Positions 1 to 9,035 of a stretch of 64,000 nucleotides of DNA are shown one piece after another. The position numbers were made by a program, and so were the translations under genes. The notes below the pieces were generated by a model. That model had not been told where the DNA came from and did no database searches. It saw only the letters and a list, made by a program, of their open reading frames with translations. Within the stretch, counting starts at the first letter, position 1; the number at the start of each line of letters is the position of its first letter. The DNA comes from Bacteriovoracaceae bacterium (GTDB lineage: Bacteria; Bdellovibrionota; Bacteriovoracia; Bacteriovoracales; Bacteriovoracaceae): positions 52,693-116,692 of the forward strand of contig JAMPXB010000010.1 in the NCBI GenBank assembly GCA_023701435.1. The letters are read 5' to 3'.

Positions 1-339
1 GATTGCGGATCAGTAGCGAGCCCTAACCGTGAAACTGAATCGATGAAAGATGGCTCCGATGCTGTTTCTGACTGGCCACTTCTTAATGCCATGATCAATA
101 TCAACAATGGCGCCAGCTGGATTTCCCTCCACCACGGCGGCGGAGTAGGTATGGGATTCTCACAACACTCCGGTATGGTGATTGTGTGTGATGGAACTGC
201 CGAGATGGATGAAAGACTTTCCCGTGTACTGAATTCTGATTCAGGTATGGGCATTGTCCGTCACGCCGACGCCGGCTATGACATCGCTTTAGATATCGCC
301 AAGAAGCCAGAAACTAAAATCAAGTTTCCTTCTCTGTAG
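1..339 (+). CDS. hutU: Urocanate hydratase, C-terminal part (5' end outside window)
   Basis: The reading frame is open from base 1, so the gene begins upstream and only the last 112 residues are seen. They carry the conserved end of urocanase: [19 protein letters not shown], then DGT, and RHADAGYD near the C-terminus. The enzyme hydrates urocanate to imidazolonepropionate with NAD+ as tightly bound cofactor, step two of histidine degradation in the cytoplasm. The stop is 8 bases before hutI, which catalyses the next step, so the two are almost certainly co-transcribed. The family assignment is secure; the N-terminal Rossmann part cannot be judged here. Confidence 0.95.
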   Translation, partial: DCGSVASPNRETESMKDGSDAVSDWPLLNAMININNGASWISLHHGGGVGMGFSQHSGMVIVCDGTAEMDERLSRVLNSDSGMGIVRHADAGYDIALDIAKKPETKIKFPSL

Positions 340-347
340 GATAAAAA

Positions 348-1562
348 ATGCTTAAAGCTTTAATAGATTTGAATGAAATTGTGACACTGAAAGGCGCCCA
401 TTCCAAAGAGGGGCGCCACTTAGTGGCGGATGATCTTTCAATCATTAAAGATGGGGCCATCGTTTACGATGAATCCAAAATTCTATGGGTCGGGGAAACT
501 ACCCGTCTACCAGAACAGTACCGTAACCTTGCTCAAAGTATGAAGGGCCATGTACTGACTCCAGAAGTGGTCGACTCCCATACTCATATTGTCTTTGGTG
601 GCGACCGCGCCCAGGAATATGCCGATCGTTTAAATGGTGTGAGCTATGAAGAAATCGCCAAGCGTGGCGGTGGTATTCTCTACACCATGAAACAAACCAA
701 TGAAGCAAGCCAGGAAGAATTATTTCAAACGGCCTGTGAGCGCATTGAACGTTTGCACTCTTATGGCATTGGGACCATTGAAATTAAATCCGGTTATGGA
801 CTTAATTTTGAGAAAGAATTTGAAGTCACTCTATTGATTGACCGCTTAAAGAAAAAGTACGCTCCGCGGATTCAGATTTTTAATACTTATCTCGCCGCTC
901 ATGATGTGCCCAAATCCTTTCAGTCATCAGCAGATTATATGGCAAAAGTAGTTATTCCTCTGCTGGAAAAACTCGCACCGCTAAAGGTGATCGATGCCGT
1001 TGATATCTTCCATGAAAAAAATTATTTCACGGCGGATGATGTCGAGCTGCTTTTTAATAAGGCCCAATCACTGGGTATTGCCTGCAAAACTCATGCTGAT
1101 GAATTAAATGACAATGATGGTGCTGCCCTCGCTATTAAGCATGGCGCTTTGTCGGCCGATCATCTGTTAAAAATTTCAAGCTCCGGCATTAAAGCACTCG
1201 CTGGTAGTCAAACTGTGGCGACCCTACTGCCGGGAACCGCTTTTTTCCTGGGAAAACCCCTGGCCCCGGGCCGTGCTCTTTTGGATGGCGGTGCGAAGGT
1301 GGCCATTGCCTCTGACTACAATCCAGGTTCTTGTCATTGCGATAACGTTCTCTTAGTAGCCTCTATGTCTGCTGCGCAGTTAAAGCTCAATCAAGCGGAA
1401 CTGTGGAGTGGGATCACCCTCAATGCCAGCGCGGCTCTTGGTTTTAAAAATCAAGGGGCGATCATTCCGGGCATGAAACCTCGTTTCTCGTTATTTAAAA
1501 CAGAAAGTCTTTCACACATTACTTATAACTGGGGAAGAAATTTCGCGGTTAGTTTGCCTTAA
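348..1562 (+). CDS. hutI: Imidazolonepropionase
   Basis: This 404-residue protein has the normal length for HutI. It hydrolyses imidazolone-5-propionate to N-formimino-glutamate, step three of histidine catabolism. Visible amidohydrolase features are the metal-binding HTH of VDSHTHIVFGGDR near residue 79, KSGYGL near 146, the AAHDVP and HADELND histidines, and SDYNPGS near 323 with the catalytic/metal aspartate. The start ATG follows AGGATAAAAA at a suitable distance and lies 8 bases after hutU. The 3' end overlaps the convergent thioredoxin-like gene by 14 bases. The pathway lets the cell use histidine as carbon and nitrogen source. Confidence 0.95.
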   Translation: MLKALIDLNEIVTLKGAHSKEGRHLVADDLSIIKDGAIVYDESKILWVGETTRLPEQYRNLAQSMKGHVLTPEVVDSHTHIVFGGDRAQEYADRLNGVSYEEIAKRGGGILYTMKQTNEASQEELFQTACERIERLHSYGIGTIEIKSGYGLNFEKEFEVTLLIDRLKKKYAPRIQIFNTYLAAHDVPKSFQSSADYMAKVVIPLLEKLAPLKVIDAVDIFHEKNYFTADDVELLFNKAQSLGIACKTHADELNDNDGAALAIKHGALSADHLLKISSSGIKALAGSQTVATLLPGTAFFLGKPLAPGRALLDGGAKVAIASDYNPGSCHCDNVLLVASMSAAQLKLNQAELWSGITLNASAALGFKNQGAIIPGMKPRFSLFKTESLSHITYNWGRNFAVSLP

Positions 1563-2106
1563 GCGACTTATCAATCAGAGATAAAAATTCCGGATCCATG
1601 AAGTTGTGAAGCTTCTTATTCACATAAATGACTTTGCCTTGATGATAGACAATAGAGACGGGATAGGTCCTGATCAAAAACTTCTCGGCAACCCGTTCAT
1701 AAGGGTCCTCAACCGATTCGAAATTTAATTTAAACTTAGCTTCAGTCTTCTTGATCAAATTGGCCTGATCTTCAGTATCACCGTTGATGCCAATGACCTT
1801 AACTTTACCCTTATATTTTTCCTGAAATTCCACCAAGCTGGGGAATTCTTTTAAACAAGGTATGCACCAAGATGCCCAGAAATTAAGCAGGATAATAGGC
1901 GTCGGATCTTTCTTGAGTTCAATGGTCGTATTTTTAGTGGTCGTTAAATTAAGTGTTTGGAAATTAGTCTCATATACGGAGTACTTTTGTTTATCGGCAT
2001 CGACTAATTGTGCGTTACTATTAAAGGCATCCCATAGGATTTGGGTGGAAAGAAATCCACTAAAGGCCATAATAAAGAGAATAACGGGAATTAGTTTTCT
2101 GTTCAT
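1549..2106 (-). CDS. TlpA/ResA-like membrane-anchored thioredoxin
   Basis: The 185-residue protein has a hydrophobic N-terminal segment (about residues 5-24) that should anchor it in the inner membrane with the rest in the periplasm. A thioredoxin fold follows: NFWASWCIPC puts the CxxC active site at residues 81-84, and TYPVSI near 150 supplies the usual cis-proline. Such proteins reduce disulfides, often during cytochrome c maturation or envelope redox control. No cytochrome maturation gene is next to it, so the substrate is unknown. Its start is only 21 bases from the start of the divergent small gene on the plus strand, so promoters must overlap coding sequence. Confidence 0.85.
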   Translation of the reverse strand: MNRKLIPVILFIMAFSGFLSTQILWDAFNSNAQLVDADKQKYSVYETNFQTLNLTTTKNTTIELKKDPTPIILLNFWASWCIPCLKEFPSLVEFQEKYKGKVKVIGINGDTEDQANLIKKTEAKFKLNFESVEDPYERVAEKFLIRTYPVSIVYHQGKVIYVNKKLHNFMDPEFLSLIDKSLKAN

Positions 2107-2127
2107 CGTGACTCTAACTTACCCCAT

Positions 2128-2361
2128 ATGGATAGCTTTATGAAGCCCTGGAAGATGCTACCTTATTTAAAACTAAAAAAGTCGCTGGGCGAGCGTGGCC
2201 AGTCGATTGTGGAATTTGTCTTATTGCTGGCTGTTATCAGCGGCATTTCTTATGGTTTTGTCGCGCTCATGAATAAAAATGTAGCGCGATATTGGGAATA
2301 TTCTGCCAATCTAATAGTTAATGATAAGCCAGGTGGCCCTAAGGCCGTTTCCCTGGACTAA
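2128..2361 (+). CDS. Small TadE/Flp-like pilin-type membrane protein
   Basis: The 77-residue protein has a basic N-terminus, then ERGQSIVEFVLLLAVISG, in which a Gly is followed by QSxVEF and a hydrophobic helix. This resembles the prepilin-type processing region and E5-like glutamate of TadE-like and Flp pseudopilins. A short polar tail follows the single helix. No other tad or flp genes are nearby, so it is an orphan here. The start is uncertain: ATG codons at 2128, 2140 and 2155 are all in frame and none has a good Shine-Dalgarno sequence. It is followed closely by glpK. Confidence 0.55.
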   Translation: MDSFMKPWKMLPYLKLKKSLGERGQSIVEFVLLLAVISGISYGFVALMNKNVARYWEYSANLIVNDKPGGPKAVSLD

Positions 2362-2386
2362 TAATTTTTGAATTAAGGACAGATTC

Positions 2387-3865
2387 ATGAATTTTATTTT
2401 GGCCATCGACCAAGGCACAACCGGCACGACTTCTTTACTCATCGATGCCACTTCTCTGAAGATTCTCGACAAAGAAAAATCCGACTACCGTCAAATATAT
2501 CCTAAACCAGGTTGGGTGGAGCATGACCTCGACGATATCTGGACTTCGGTTTCTCAGTCAGTTGGAGCTATACTAAAAAGAACGAAGATCAATCCTCAAC
2601 ATATCATCGGCATTGGTATCACTAATCAGCGGGAAACGACCTGCGCTTACGACAAAAAGGGTAAGCCGCTTCATCATGCTATTGTGTGGCAGGATCGACG
2701 AACAGCTGCCTACTGCGAAGAAAATGCTGAACGCTATAATCAGATTTGCCGTAAGAAAACCGGTCTGCCACTTGATCCTTACTTTTCAGGCTCTAAAATG
2801 CGTTGGTTCCTGGATCATGTCCCAGCTGTGAAAGTTGCTGCCGACCGAAAGGACCTGTGCCTATCAACGGTCGATACTTTCCTGGTTCACCGCCTGAGCG
2901 CAGGAACAAGTTATGTGACCGAGCCTTCCAATGCTTCTCGAACCATGCTGATGAATCTGAAAACATTTAACTGGGACAGTGAGCTTCTAAATTTCTTTGG
3001 TATCTCCAAGGAATTTCTTCCGGAGATCAGAGAATCATTCAGTAATTTTGGCGTGACTAAAAACGCTGGCATCCTCCCGGATGGTATTCCTATTCTCTCC
3101 ATTTTGGGTGACCAACAAGCAGCACTTTTTGGTCAGGCCTGCGTTCGAGTTGGAGACATTAAATCCACTTATGGAACCGGTGCCTTCCTACTATTAAATA
3201 CTGGTGAAAAGATTGTTCATTCAACCACCGGTCTTTTGACTACTGCCGCTTATGCTTTCCGTGGCCATAAAGTTTATGCCCTGGAAGGATCCGCCTATAT
3301 CGCAGGCGCTGCTGTTCAATGGTTGCGAGATAATCTGAAGTCGATTAAATCATCTGCCGAGGTTTCGGAACTCGCCAGTCAGGTCACTGACTTATCAGAA
3401 ATGGAACATATTCTCTTCCTACCGTTTTTTACCGGGATCGGAACACCTTATTGGAATCCCCATGCTAAATCAGCGATCATCGGCCTCACCCGAGATACCC
3501 ACAATGGCCACATTGCTCGCGCTTGTTTAGAAGGAATCGCCTTATCCCTCAATGATTCAGTTGCTAGCTTTAAAAAAGATTTTCCTCAACTCAATGATAT
3601 TCGAGTTGATGGTGGTGCCGCAGCCAATGATCTCCTGATGCAAATGCAGGCGAATTTCTCTCAGAAATCAATCCTAAGACCAGAGGTCATTGATACCACC
3701 GCTTTTGGCGTAGCCGTCGGTTGCTTAGTGGGATTAGGTGAGGTTGGCATTGAAGATATGGGCAAATTCTGGCGCCTGGAACGGGAATTCAACCCACAAG
3801 TTAGTTCTTATTACCAAAATAAGAAGGCCCTGTGGGATGAAACCATTAAGCGACTTTATCTTTAA
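2387..3865 (+). CDS. glpK: Glycerol kinase
   Basis: This 492-residue FGGY-family kinase phosphorylates glycerol to sn-glycerol 3-phosphate with ATP. Residues 7-15 (DQGTTGTTS) form the phosphate-1 loop. ITNQRETT, VWQDRRT, the STYGTGAFLL phosphate-2 motif and DGGAAAND near 407 are typical of GlpK. Length matches the family. ATG 2387 is preceded by AAGGACAG at good spacing. No glpF or glpD is present alongside, so glycerol uptake and oxidation genes must be elsewhere. The gene ends 2 bases from the convergent radA with no terminator visible between them. Confidence 0.96.
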   Translation: MNFILAIDQGTTGTTSLLIDATSLKILDKEKSDYRQIYPKPGWVEHDLDDIWTSVSQSVGAILKRTKINPQHIIGIGITNQRETTCAYDKKGKPLHHAIVWQDRRTAAYCEENAERYNQICRKKTGLPLDPYFSGSKMRWFLDHVPAVKVAADRKDLCLSTVDTFLVHRLSAGTSYVTEPSNASRTMLMNLKTFNWDSELLNFFGISKEFLPEIRESFSNFGVTKNAGILPDGIPILSILGDQQAALFGQACVRVGDIKSTYGTGAFLLLNTGEKIVHSTTGLLTTAAYAFRGHKVYALEGSAYIAGAAVQWLRDNLKSIKSSAEVSELASQVTDLSEMEHILFLPFFTGIGTPYWNPHAKSAIIGLTRDTHNGHIARACLEGIALSLNDSVASFKKDFPQLNDIRVDGGAAANDLLMQMQANFSQKSILRPEVIDTTAFGVAVGCLVGLGEVGIEDMGKFWRLEREFNPQVSSYYQNKKALWDETIKRLYL

Positions 3866-3867
3866 GC

Positions 3868-5238
3868 TTATTTAAAAAGCAGATTTTTTAACTCACTGGC
3901 CTTGGTGATACCAACGATGTCCAGTTTGTATTTACCTTTAAAGTCTTCAGCAGCGCGCTTAGAAGTGATGACCCGTTTGTAATTCATTTGGGCCACCTCT
4001 TTTAGGCGCATCTCCATCATCGGCACTGAACGCACTTCACCGGTCAGACCAACTTCTCCCAGAAAAAGTGTGTCGTTGGGTACCGGCGTCTGATAATAAG
4101 AACTAAGCAGTGAAGCGATGACGGAAAGATCATTTTCTCGCGTTGTGAGTTTCATGCCACCCACGACATTCACATAAATATCATTATAGGAAAGAGGAAT
4201 TCCTAAATACTTATCAATCACTGCCACCAGTAGCGCCACCCGATTTGAATCGAGTCCCTGGGTTGTTCTTCGTCCCACAGCAAACTTGTTTTCCACTACC
4301 AGTGCCTGGATCTCTACAAAGAGTGAGCGGCTCCCTTCTAAAATACAAGTTAATGAGCGCCCGTATGAACCAGGAAGGGACTGCTCCAGAAAATACTGCG
4401 ATGGATTTTTAATCTCCACCAGTCCCTTTTCCTGCATTTCAAAAATTCCCACTTCATTAGTATTTCCGAAACGGTTTTTCATCACTCGGAGCATCCGGTA
4501 CTGACCGAGCTGATCACCTTCAAAGTAAATAACCGTATCCACCATGTGTTCCAAAATTTTTGGTCCAGCGATCTGCCCCTCTTTGGTCACGTGACCAATA
4601 ATGAAACAAGTTAAGTCATAAGCCTTGGCATAATTCATCAACTCATAGGTCACTTCACGAATTTGCGTCAGCGTACCGGCTGCGGAATCAACCTGATTGG
4701 AGTGCGTGGTCTGAATGGAATCGAGTACTAAAAATTTGGGTTTTAATTCTTTAACTTGTTCTAGAATTTTCTGCCAGTTGGTTTCATTGAAAATATAAAA
4801 ACCATTGTTATGCACACCCAGACGTTTTGAACGTTGAGCAACCTGGGATTCCGACTCCTCACCACTGACATAGAGAATGCGCTCATCACCATATTCATTA
4901 AGGAGTTTTCCGCACACCTCCATCAAGAGCGTGGACTTACCAATTCCTGGTTCACCGCCGATCAAAGTCAGGGAACCAATGGTAACTCCACCGCCCATCA
5001 CCCGGTCAAATTCCCCGATCTTGGTGTAGTAGCGATGAACATTTTCATGCTCAATTTCATTAATGGTTTTGGGACGACTTTCCCGTCCGGAAATAGATTT
5101 GGGAGCTCCCTTACTGGGCTTGATGGTTTCTTCTTCTGAAAAAGAATTCCACTGATTACAATCGGGACATTTACCCAACCACTTGGCAGACTTGTATCCA
5201 CACTCCTGACAGGTAAAAACCGTTTTAATTTTGGCCAT
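3868..5238 (-). CDS. radA: DNA repair/recombination ATPase RadA
   Basis: The 456-residue protein has the full RadA layout. It starts with a four-cysteine zinc finger (C10, C13, C24, C27), followed by a RecA-like ATPase with Walker A GGEPGIGKST (about residues 94-103). The RadA-specific KNRFG motif is near 255, and a Lon-protease-like C-terminal domain includes LGEVGLTGEVRSVP. RadA is a DnaB-type branch-migration helicase acting on recombination intermediates. It lies directly after ligA (1-base gap) on the same strand, which suggests a small repair operon. Confidence 0.96.
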   Translation of the reverse strand: MAKIKTVFTCQECGYKSAKWLGKCPDCNQWNSFSEEETIKPSKGAPKSISGRESRPKTINEIEHENVHRYYTKIGEFDRVMGGGVTIGSLTLIGGEPGIGKSTLLMEVCGKLLNEYGDERILYVSGEESESQVAQRSKRLGVHNNGFYIFNETNWQKILEQVKELKPKFLVLDSIQTTHSNQVDSAAGTLTQIREVTYELMNYAKAYDLTCFIIGHVTKEGQIAGPKILEHMVDTVIYFEGDQLGQYRMLRVMKNRFGNTNEVGIFEMQEKGLVEIKNPSQYFLEQSLPGSYGRSLTCILEGSRSLFVEIQALVVENKFAVGRRTTQGLDSNRVALLVAVIDKYLGIPLSYNDIYVNVVGGMKLTTRENDLSVIASLLSSYYQTPVPNDTLFLGEVGLTGEVRSVPMMEMRLKEVAQMNYKRVITSKRAAEDFKGKYKLDIVGITKASELKNLLFK

Positions 5239-5239
5239 C

Positions 5240-7132
5240 TTATCCCTCGATCATTTTCATTAATTGCGCTTCATTAATTATTGGTACGCCTAAACTTTTG
5301 GCCTTCACGAATTTACTGGAACTGCTTTCTTCTTCGTTGGTCACCAGATAGTTCAAATTCTTTGAAACCCCGGCAATAACTCCGCCGTTCATTTTAATCA
5401 TTTTTTCAATCTGTGGACGAGGCTGACTGAGTTCTCCAGTTAGGCAAAACTTAAGTCCAGAAAGAGGGCCTTCTCCAGAGGAGATTTCATCGGCCTTAAC
5501 CACCACCCCGACACTTAACAGTTCTTCAATCAAGGACTGTTTCTTTTTAAGTGATTTCAGAATTGAGAGTGATGATTTCTCAGCAAAGCCCTCGATCTGA
5601 AGCATTTTATCTAGCGTGATCTGCTGGATTTTCTCCAGCGTATTGTAGCCTTGAGCGATGATCTTTTCACTTTTGGCGATGGATACTCCCTCAACTCCGA
5701 TGGCAGAAATGAACTGGGCGAGTCCCAGTGATTTCGTTTTTTGAATATTCTCATACATTTTAGTGGCAAGTTTCTCTTTCACTTTATCAAGTAGAAGGAA
5801 ATCATCTTTTTCCAGGCGGTAAAGATCAGGAATGCCCACCACCAGACCCTTGTTGATTAATTCATCAAGTCTTTTATCGGAGACATCATCAATGCCAGCC
5901 TTGTGAACGTAATTTAAAATGACTTCTTTTACTTTGGCTGGGCAAGATTCATTTTCACAAAACAGCCAAATATCTTCGATCACTAGTTTTGAGTCACAGC
6001 TCGGGCAATTTTCTGGATAAACAAACTTATTCTCAGAGCGCTCCACCACTCCTAAAAATTTTGGAATAACTTCCCCGGAACGAATAATTTCGATCTTATC
6101 GCCTGCTTTTAACTGAAAGTTTTGAACCATACCAAAATTATGCAAGGTCACTCTTCCAATAACGGCACCCGAGAGCTCAGTGGGCTCAATTAGTGCAACC
6201 GGAGTAAGGGTTCCGTTACGGGAAACACCCCATTCAATATCTTGGATGCGAGCGACCTTAGTCTCACCTTGAAATTTAAAGGCAAGCTTGTAGCGCGGAT
6301 GATGGCTGGTTTCCCCTAATTCTTCGTGCAGTTTCAGATTATCATAAACCAGCACAAGACCATCGATCAGATAATCTCCACCAGACATAAAATCTTTGGC
6401 TTCTGCGATTCTTTCCTCAAGTCCCTTTCCGCTTTTATGAACCAGATAATCCGGCGTCACAAAACCAAAACTTTTTAGCTTATCAAGCTTTTGATGTTCA
6501 CGACTAAACTTCTCTTCATTAATTAAGTCAAAAGCCTGGAAGCTTAAGTGACGGCTCAGCTGAATATTTTCTTTTCGACCCAGTAGACCTGCGACGATAT
6601 TTCTTTGAGAGGTCGGCGCCTCAAGGCCCAAATCCTGCATTTCCTTAGAGAGAATAAAAAAGTTTTTTTCGATACAGAATACTTCCCCTCTGATTTCCAA
6701 ATTTTGACTACCAGGAATGTGCTTGGGTATATCAGGAATAAAAACCGCTTTCTTGGTAATGTTCTCTCCAAAAACACCGTCACCACGGGTCTTGGCGGTT
6801 ACCAAATGACCATTTTCATAAATCAGGGAACAGCTGGAGCCGTCGATTTTAAAAACAGAAACAACTTCTTCGTGGCCCACCCATTTTTTTAAATCATTTT
6901 CATCATAGGTTTTATCCAAGGAAAGCATCTTTCTTTGGTGTTCCACCTTGTTTAGGGTTTCGGTTTGCTTAAAACCCACAAGCTCTAGCACAGGATTGGC
7001 TGGATCCAGGGACTTTAGTTCATCTTCGTAGAGATCGTATTGTTCATCGGATATCTCGGCATGACCAAGATAGTAGCGTTCTTTGTGATGAAGGATGAGT
7101 TTTTCGAGTTCTTGAATTCTCTTTGTTTTCAT
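5240..7132 (-). CDS. ligA: NAD-dependent DNA ligase
   Basis: The 630-residue enzyme seals nicks in duplex DNA using NAD+. The N-terminal Ia domain has YY, D and YD residues for NMN binding (about residues 20-34). The adenylated lysine is K95 in the KIDG motif. An OB fold is followed by a four-cysteine zinc finger (CPSC...CENESC, about residues 371-392), helix-hairpin-helix repeats and a C-terminal BRCT domain (about 555-630). It is slightly shorter than the common 670 residues but complete in domains. It is followed by radA on the same strand. Confidence 0.96.
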   Translation of the reverse strand: MKTKRIQELEKLILHHKERYYLGHAEISDEQYDLYEDELKSLDPANPVLELVGFKQTETLNKVEHQRKMLSLDKTYDENDLKKWVGHEEVVSVFKIDGSSCSLIYENGHLVTAKTRGDGVFGENITKKAVFIPDIPKHIPGSQNLEIRGEVFCIEKNFFILSKEMQDLGLEAPTSQRNIVAGLLGRKENIQLSRHLSFQAFDLINEEKFSREHQKLDKLKSFGFVTPDYLVHKSGKGLEERIAEAKDFMSGGDYLIDGLVLVYDNLKLHEELGETSHHPRYKLAFKFQGETKVARIQDIEWGVSRNGTLTPVALIEPTELSGAVIGRVTLHNFGMVQNFQLKAGDKIEIIRSGEVIPKFLGVVERSENKFVYPENCPSCDSKLVIEDIWLFCENESCPAKVKEVILNYVHKAGIDDVSDKRLDELINKGLVVGIPDLYRLEKDDFLLLDKVKEKLATKMYENIQKTKSLGLAQFISAIGVEGVSIAKSEKIIAQGYNTLEKIQQITLDKMLQIEGFAEKSSLSILKSLKKKQSLIEELLSVGVVVKADEISSGEGPLSGLKFCLTGELSQPRPQIEKMIKMNGGVIAGVSKNLNYLVTNEEESSSSKFVKAKSLGVPIINEAQLMKMIEG

Positions 7133-7155
7133 CCCTTAGGTTTATCATTTTTATT

Positions 7156-8616
7156 CTAAAAATTAAACGAAACGCCGAGTTTTAGACGATTGTCTTTATA
7201 GGAAAGTTCTTTAAAAGCACCGTTAAATTTAGCTTTACGGGACATCGTTTCAAAACTGCCGTCGACAGTCATTCGCGGTGTATATTGATATTTGACACCA
7301 ATTTCTAAATCCAAGGAAGAGACACTCTTGGACGAGCCGTAAATTTCATCGTCTTCGCTAAATGATGGAAATGGGATAAATTCGGCTTGAGCAAATAACC
7401 GGTATTCTCGATTAATGGGAATATTGGCATTTGTCCCTAAAAGTAGTCCTGAAATGTTGTTTTTACCAAAACCATCCACTTCAGAAACATCCTGGTCAAA
7501 GCTGTAGTTAGCATAACCAGCATACAAATCAATTTGCGGACCGTAGAAGAATCCAATCGGCAAATATTTATAACCACCAGTAAGTTTAAATGTTCCATTG
7601 TTAGTACTGACATCCGACTTGTCCGGATTGCCTGATGACTTACTTAAGGTTCCCAGTGAACGGTCAATTTCTAAAGATGCAAAATACTGACGGGTGATCC
7701 ACCCCTCCACGCGAAAGTCGATCCCGAAAAGATTTCCACTCATCCGGTTTGACCCACTAGGAGTGGTGGTATTCAAACTGGAACTTGAACCAAATAAAGC
7801 AACTGAAACAATTCCCAATGTACCTGGTGATTGATCTTCTTTTTCGCCAATCGTTGGATCTTCAATGACTTCGTCACTTCCCTCTTCTAATCGCACCCAA
7901 TCTCCACTGGAGACTTTATTTCCACTCTTGTAAGCGGAGATCATACCTAGGGCTTGATTACCAGAAACACTGAAAACCTTCCCTTCAGCAACGGTTCTGG
8001 TTTCCCAGTCCACAATTTTTTTCAGCAAGGGATGCTTCTTTTTGTTCACCGGTCGCTTCACAATAAATCTTTGTCCCGCCTGGACCGGGAAACTCTTGTC
8101 GACATCCATGGTAACCTGATCACCCAGAATGCCATTAATTTGAGCATCGTAAGGAATCATTTTGGAATACATCTGTAGCCAGTTTTGCACCAGACGAGAA
8201 ATTTTTTCTATCTCATCACTGTTAAGCAGGGTCTTTTCATTGAAATATATATCTTCGCCGTTTTCACCAAAAACAGTTATCTCAACTTCTACACCGTCGA
8301 TCTCATTTTTCAAATTAACAAGTACCAGCGAGCCAGCCTTTAATTTTTCAGAGACGGTCTTTAAAACTTCTTTAGTCTTGAGATATTGCGGAAGGTTTTC
8401 ACGATAGCGACTAAAAATATTGATCATTTCCGAATTGGAAACGTAGGAACACCAGCTACTTCTTCTTAAGTCATTTTCCACTTCTTCAAAAACTTTAAAG
8501 CCTATGGCCCCCCCCACTCCGTCTGTAACCGGCAACAGTGTGCATCGTCTCATGGATGTTTGCGCCAGAGTGGTAAAAGAAAGTGTCAAACCAAGAAACA
8601 GTAATAAATATTTCAT
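7156..8616 (-). CDS. Secreted protein with FlgT/CsgG-like N-terminal part and beta-barrel-like C-terminal part
   Basis: I do not recognise a named family. The 486 residues start with a clear signal peptide (about 1-19, ending LAQ). Residues about 20-240 look like periplasmic lipoprotein/FlgT-type folds: a GDQVTMDVDKSF...GQRFIVKRP segment and a repeat-like EGKVFSVSGNQALG...VSSGDWVRL. The remaining 200 residues alternate hydrophobic and polar positions with aromatic girdles and end in GVSFNF, as outer-membrane beta-barrels do. It overlaps the preceding small HTH gene by 4 bases (ATGA), so the two should be translated together. A role in the outer membrane or flagellar envelope is inference only. 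Confidence 0.6.
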   Translation of the reverse strand: MKYLLLFLGLTLSFTTLAQTSMRRCTLLPVTDGVGGAIGFKVFEEVENDLRRSSWCSYVSNSEMINIFSRYRENLPQYLKTKEVLKTVSEKLKAGSLVLVNLKNEIDGVEVEITVFGENGEDIYFNEKTLLNSDEIEKISRLVQNWLQMYSKMIPYDAQINGILGDQVTMDVDKSFPVQAGQRFIVKRPVNKKKHPLLKKIVDWETRTVAEGKVFSVSGNQALGMISAYKSGNKVSSGDWVRLEEGSDEVIEDPTIGEKEDQSPGTLGIVSVALFGSSSSLNTTTPSGSNRMSGNLFGIDFRVEGWITRQYFASLEIDRSLGTLSKSSGNPDKSDVSTNNGTFKLTGGYKYLPIGFFYGPQIDLYAGYANYSFDQDVSEVDGFGKNNISGLLLGTNANIPINREYRLFAQAEFIPFPSFSEDDEIYGSSKSVSSLDLEIGVKYQYTPRMTVDGSFETMSRKAKFNGAFKELSYKDNRLKLGVSFNF

Positions 8617-8951
8617 AGGATAATTGGTAACTCTGGTGGAAGCTCTGCTGGTTGATTTTTTATCGACTGCTTTTCATAGATTTCGATCAGCATTTTTAAT
8701 TCATTATTCTCTTCGCGCAATTGTCTTATTTGCGTGCGTAACAATTCCACTTCGAGCTTAACCCTAAGAACTTCTTCTCCTTCGCGTAACTTTACTTTTT
8801 CAGTTGAAGGCACGTAGATAAAATACTTTCCGTTTTCTTCTTTGTGCTTCAAAATATTAGTCTTGATATGTCTTCGTATGGTCGAAATGGAGACATTCTT
8901 ATAGCGAGAATAGTCATTGATGGATAGCCAGACACCTTCAGTGGCGTTCAT
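8613..8951 (-). CDS. Small helix-turn-helix protein with coiled-coil tail
   Basis: I chose the ATG at 8951, giving 112 residues. It has an AAAGGAGC Shine-Dalgarno sequence at ideal distance, while the upstream ATG at 9011 adds only an unlikely hydrophobic leader. The first 50 residues (WLSINDYSRYKNVSISTIRR then KYFIYV) resemble excisionase/MerR-like winged helix domains with a recognition helix. A charged heptad-rich stretch follows (about 60-100), probably a dimerising coiled coil, and then a proline-rich end. The 4-base overlap with the secreted beta-barrel-like gene suggests it regulates or is co-regulated with that gene. DNA binding is inferred from fold similarity, not shown. Confidence 0.65.
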   Translation of the reverse strand: MNATEGVWLSINDYSRYKNVSISTIRRHIKTNILKHKEENGKYFIYVPSTEKVKLREGEEVLRVKLEVELLRTQIRQLREENNELKMLIEIYEKQSIKNQPAELPPELPIIL

Positions 8952-9035
8952 GATTGCTCCTTTAGCATTAATCTTTATGTTAAAGAATCCGATGAAGATG
9001 TGCAAAATCAAAATTTTTGTAAAAGTTGAGTAGAG

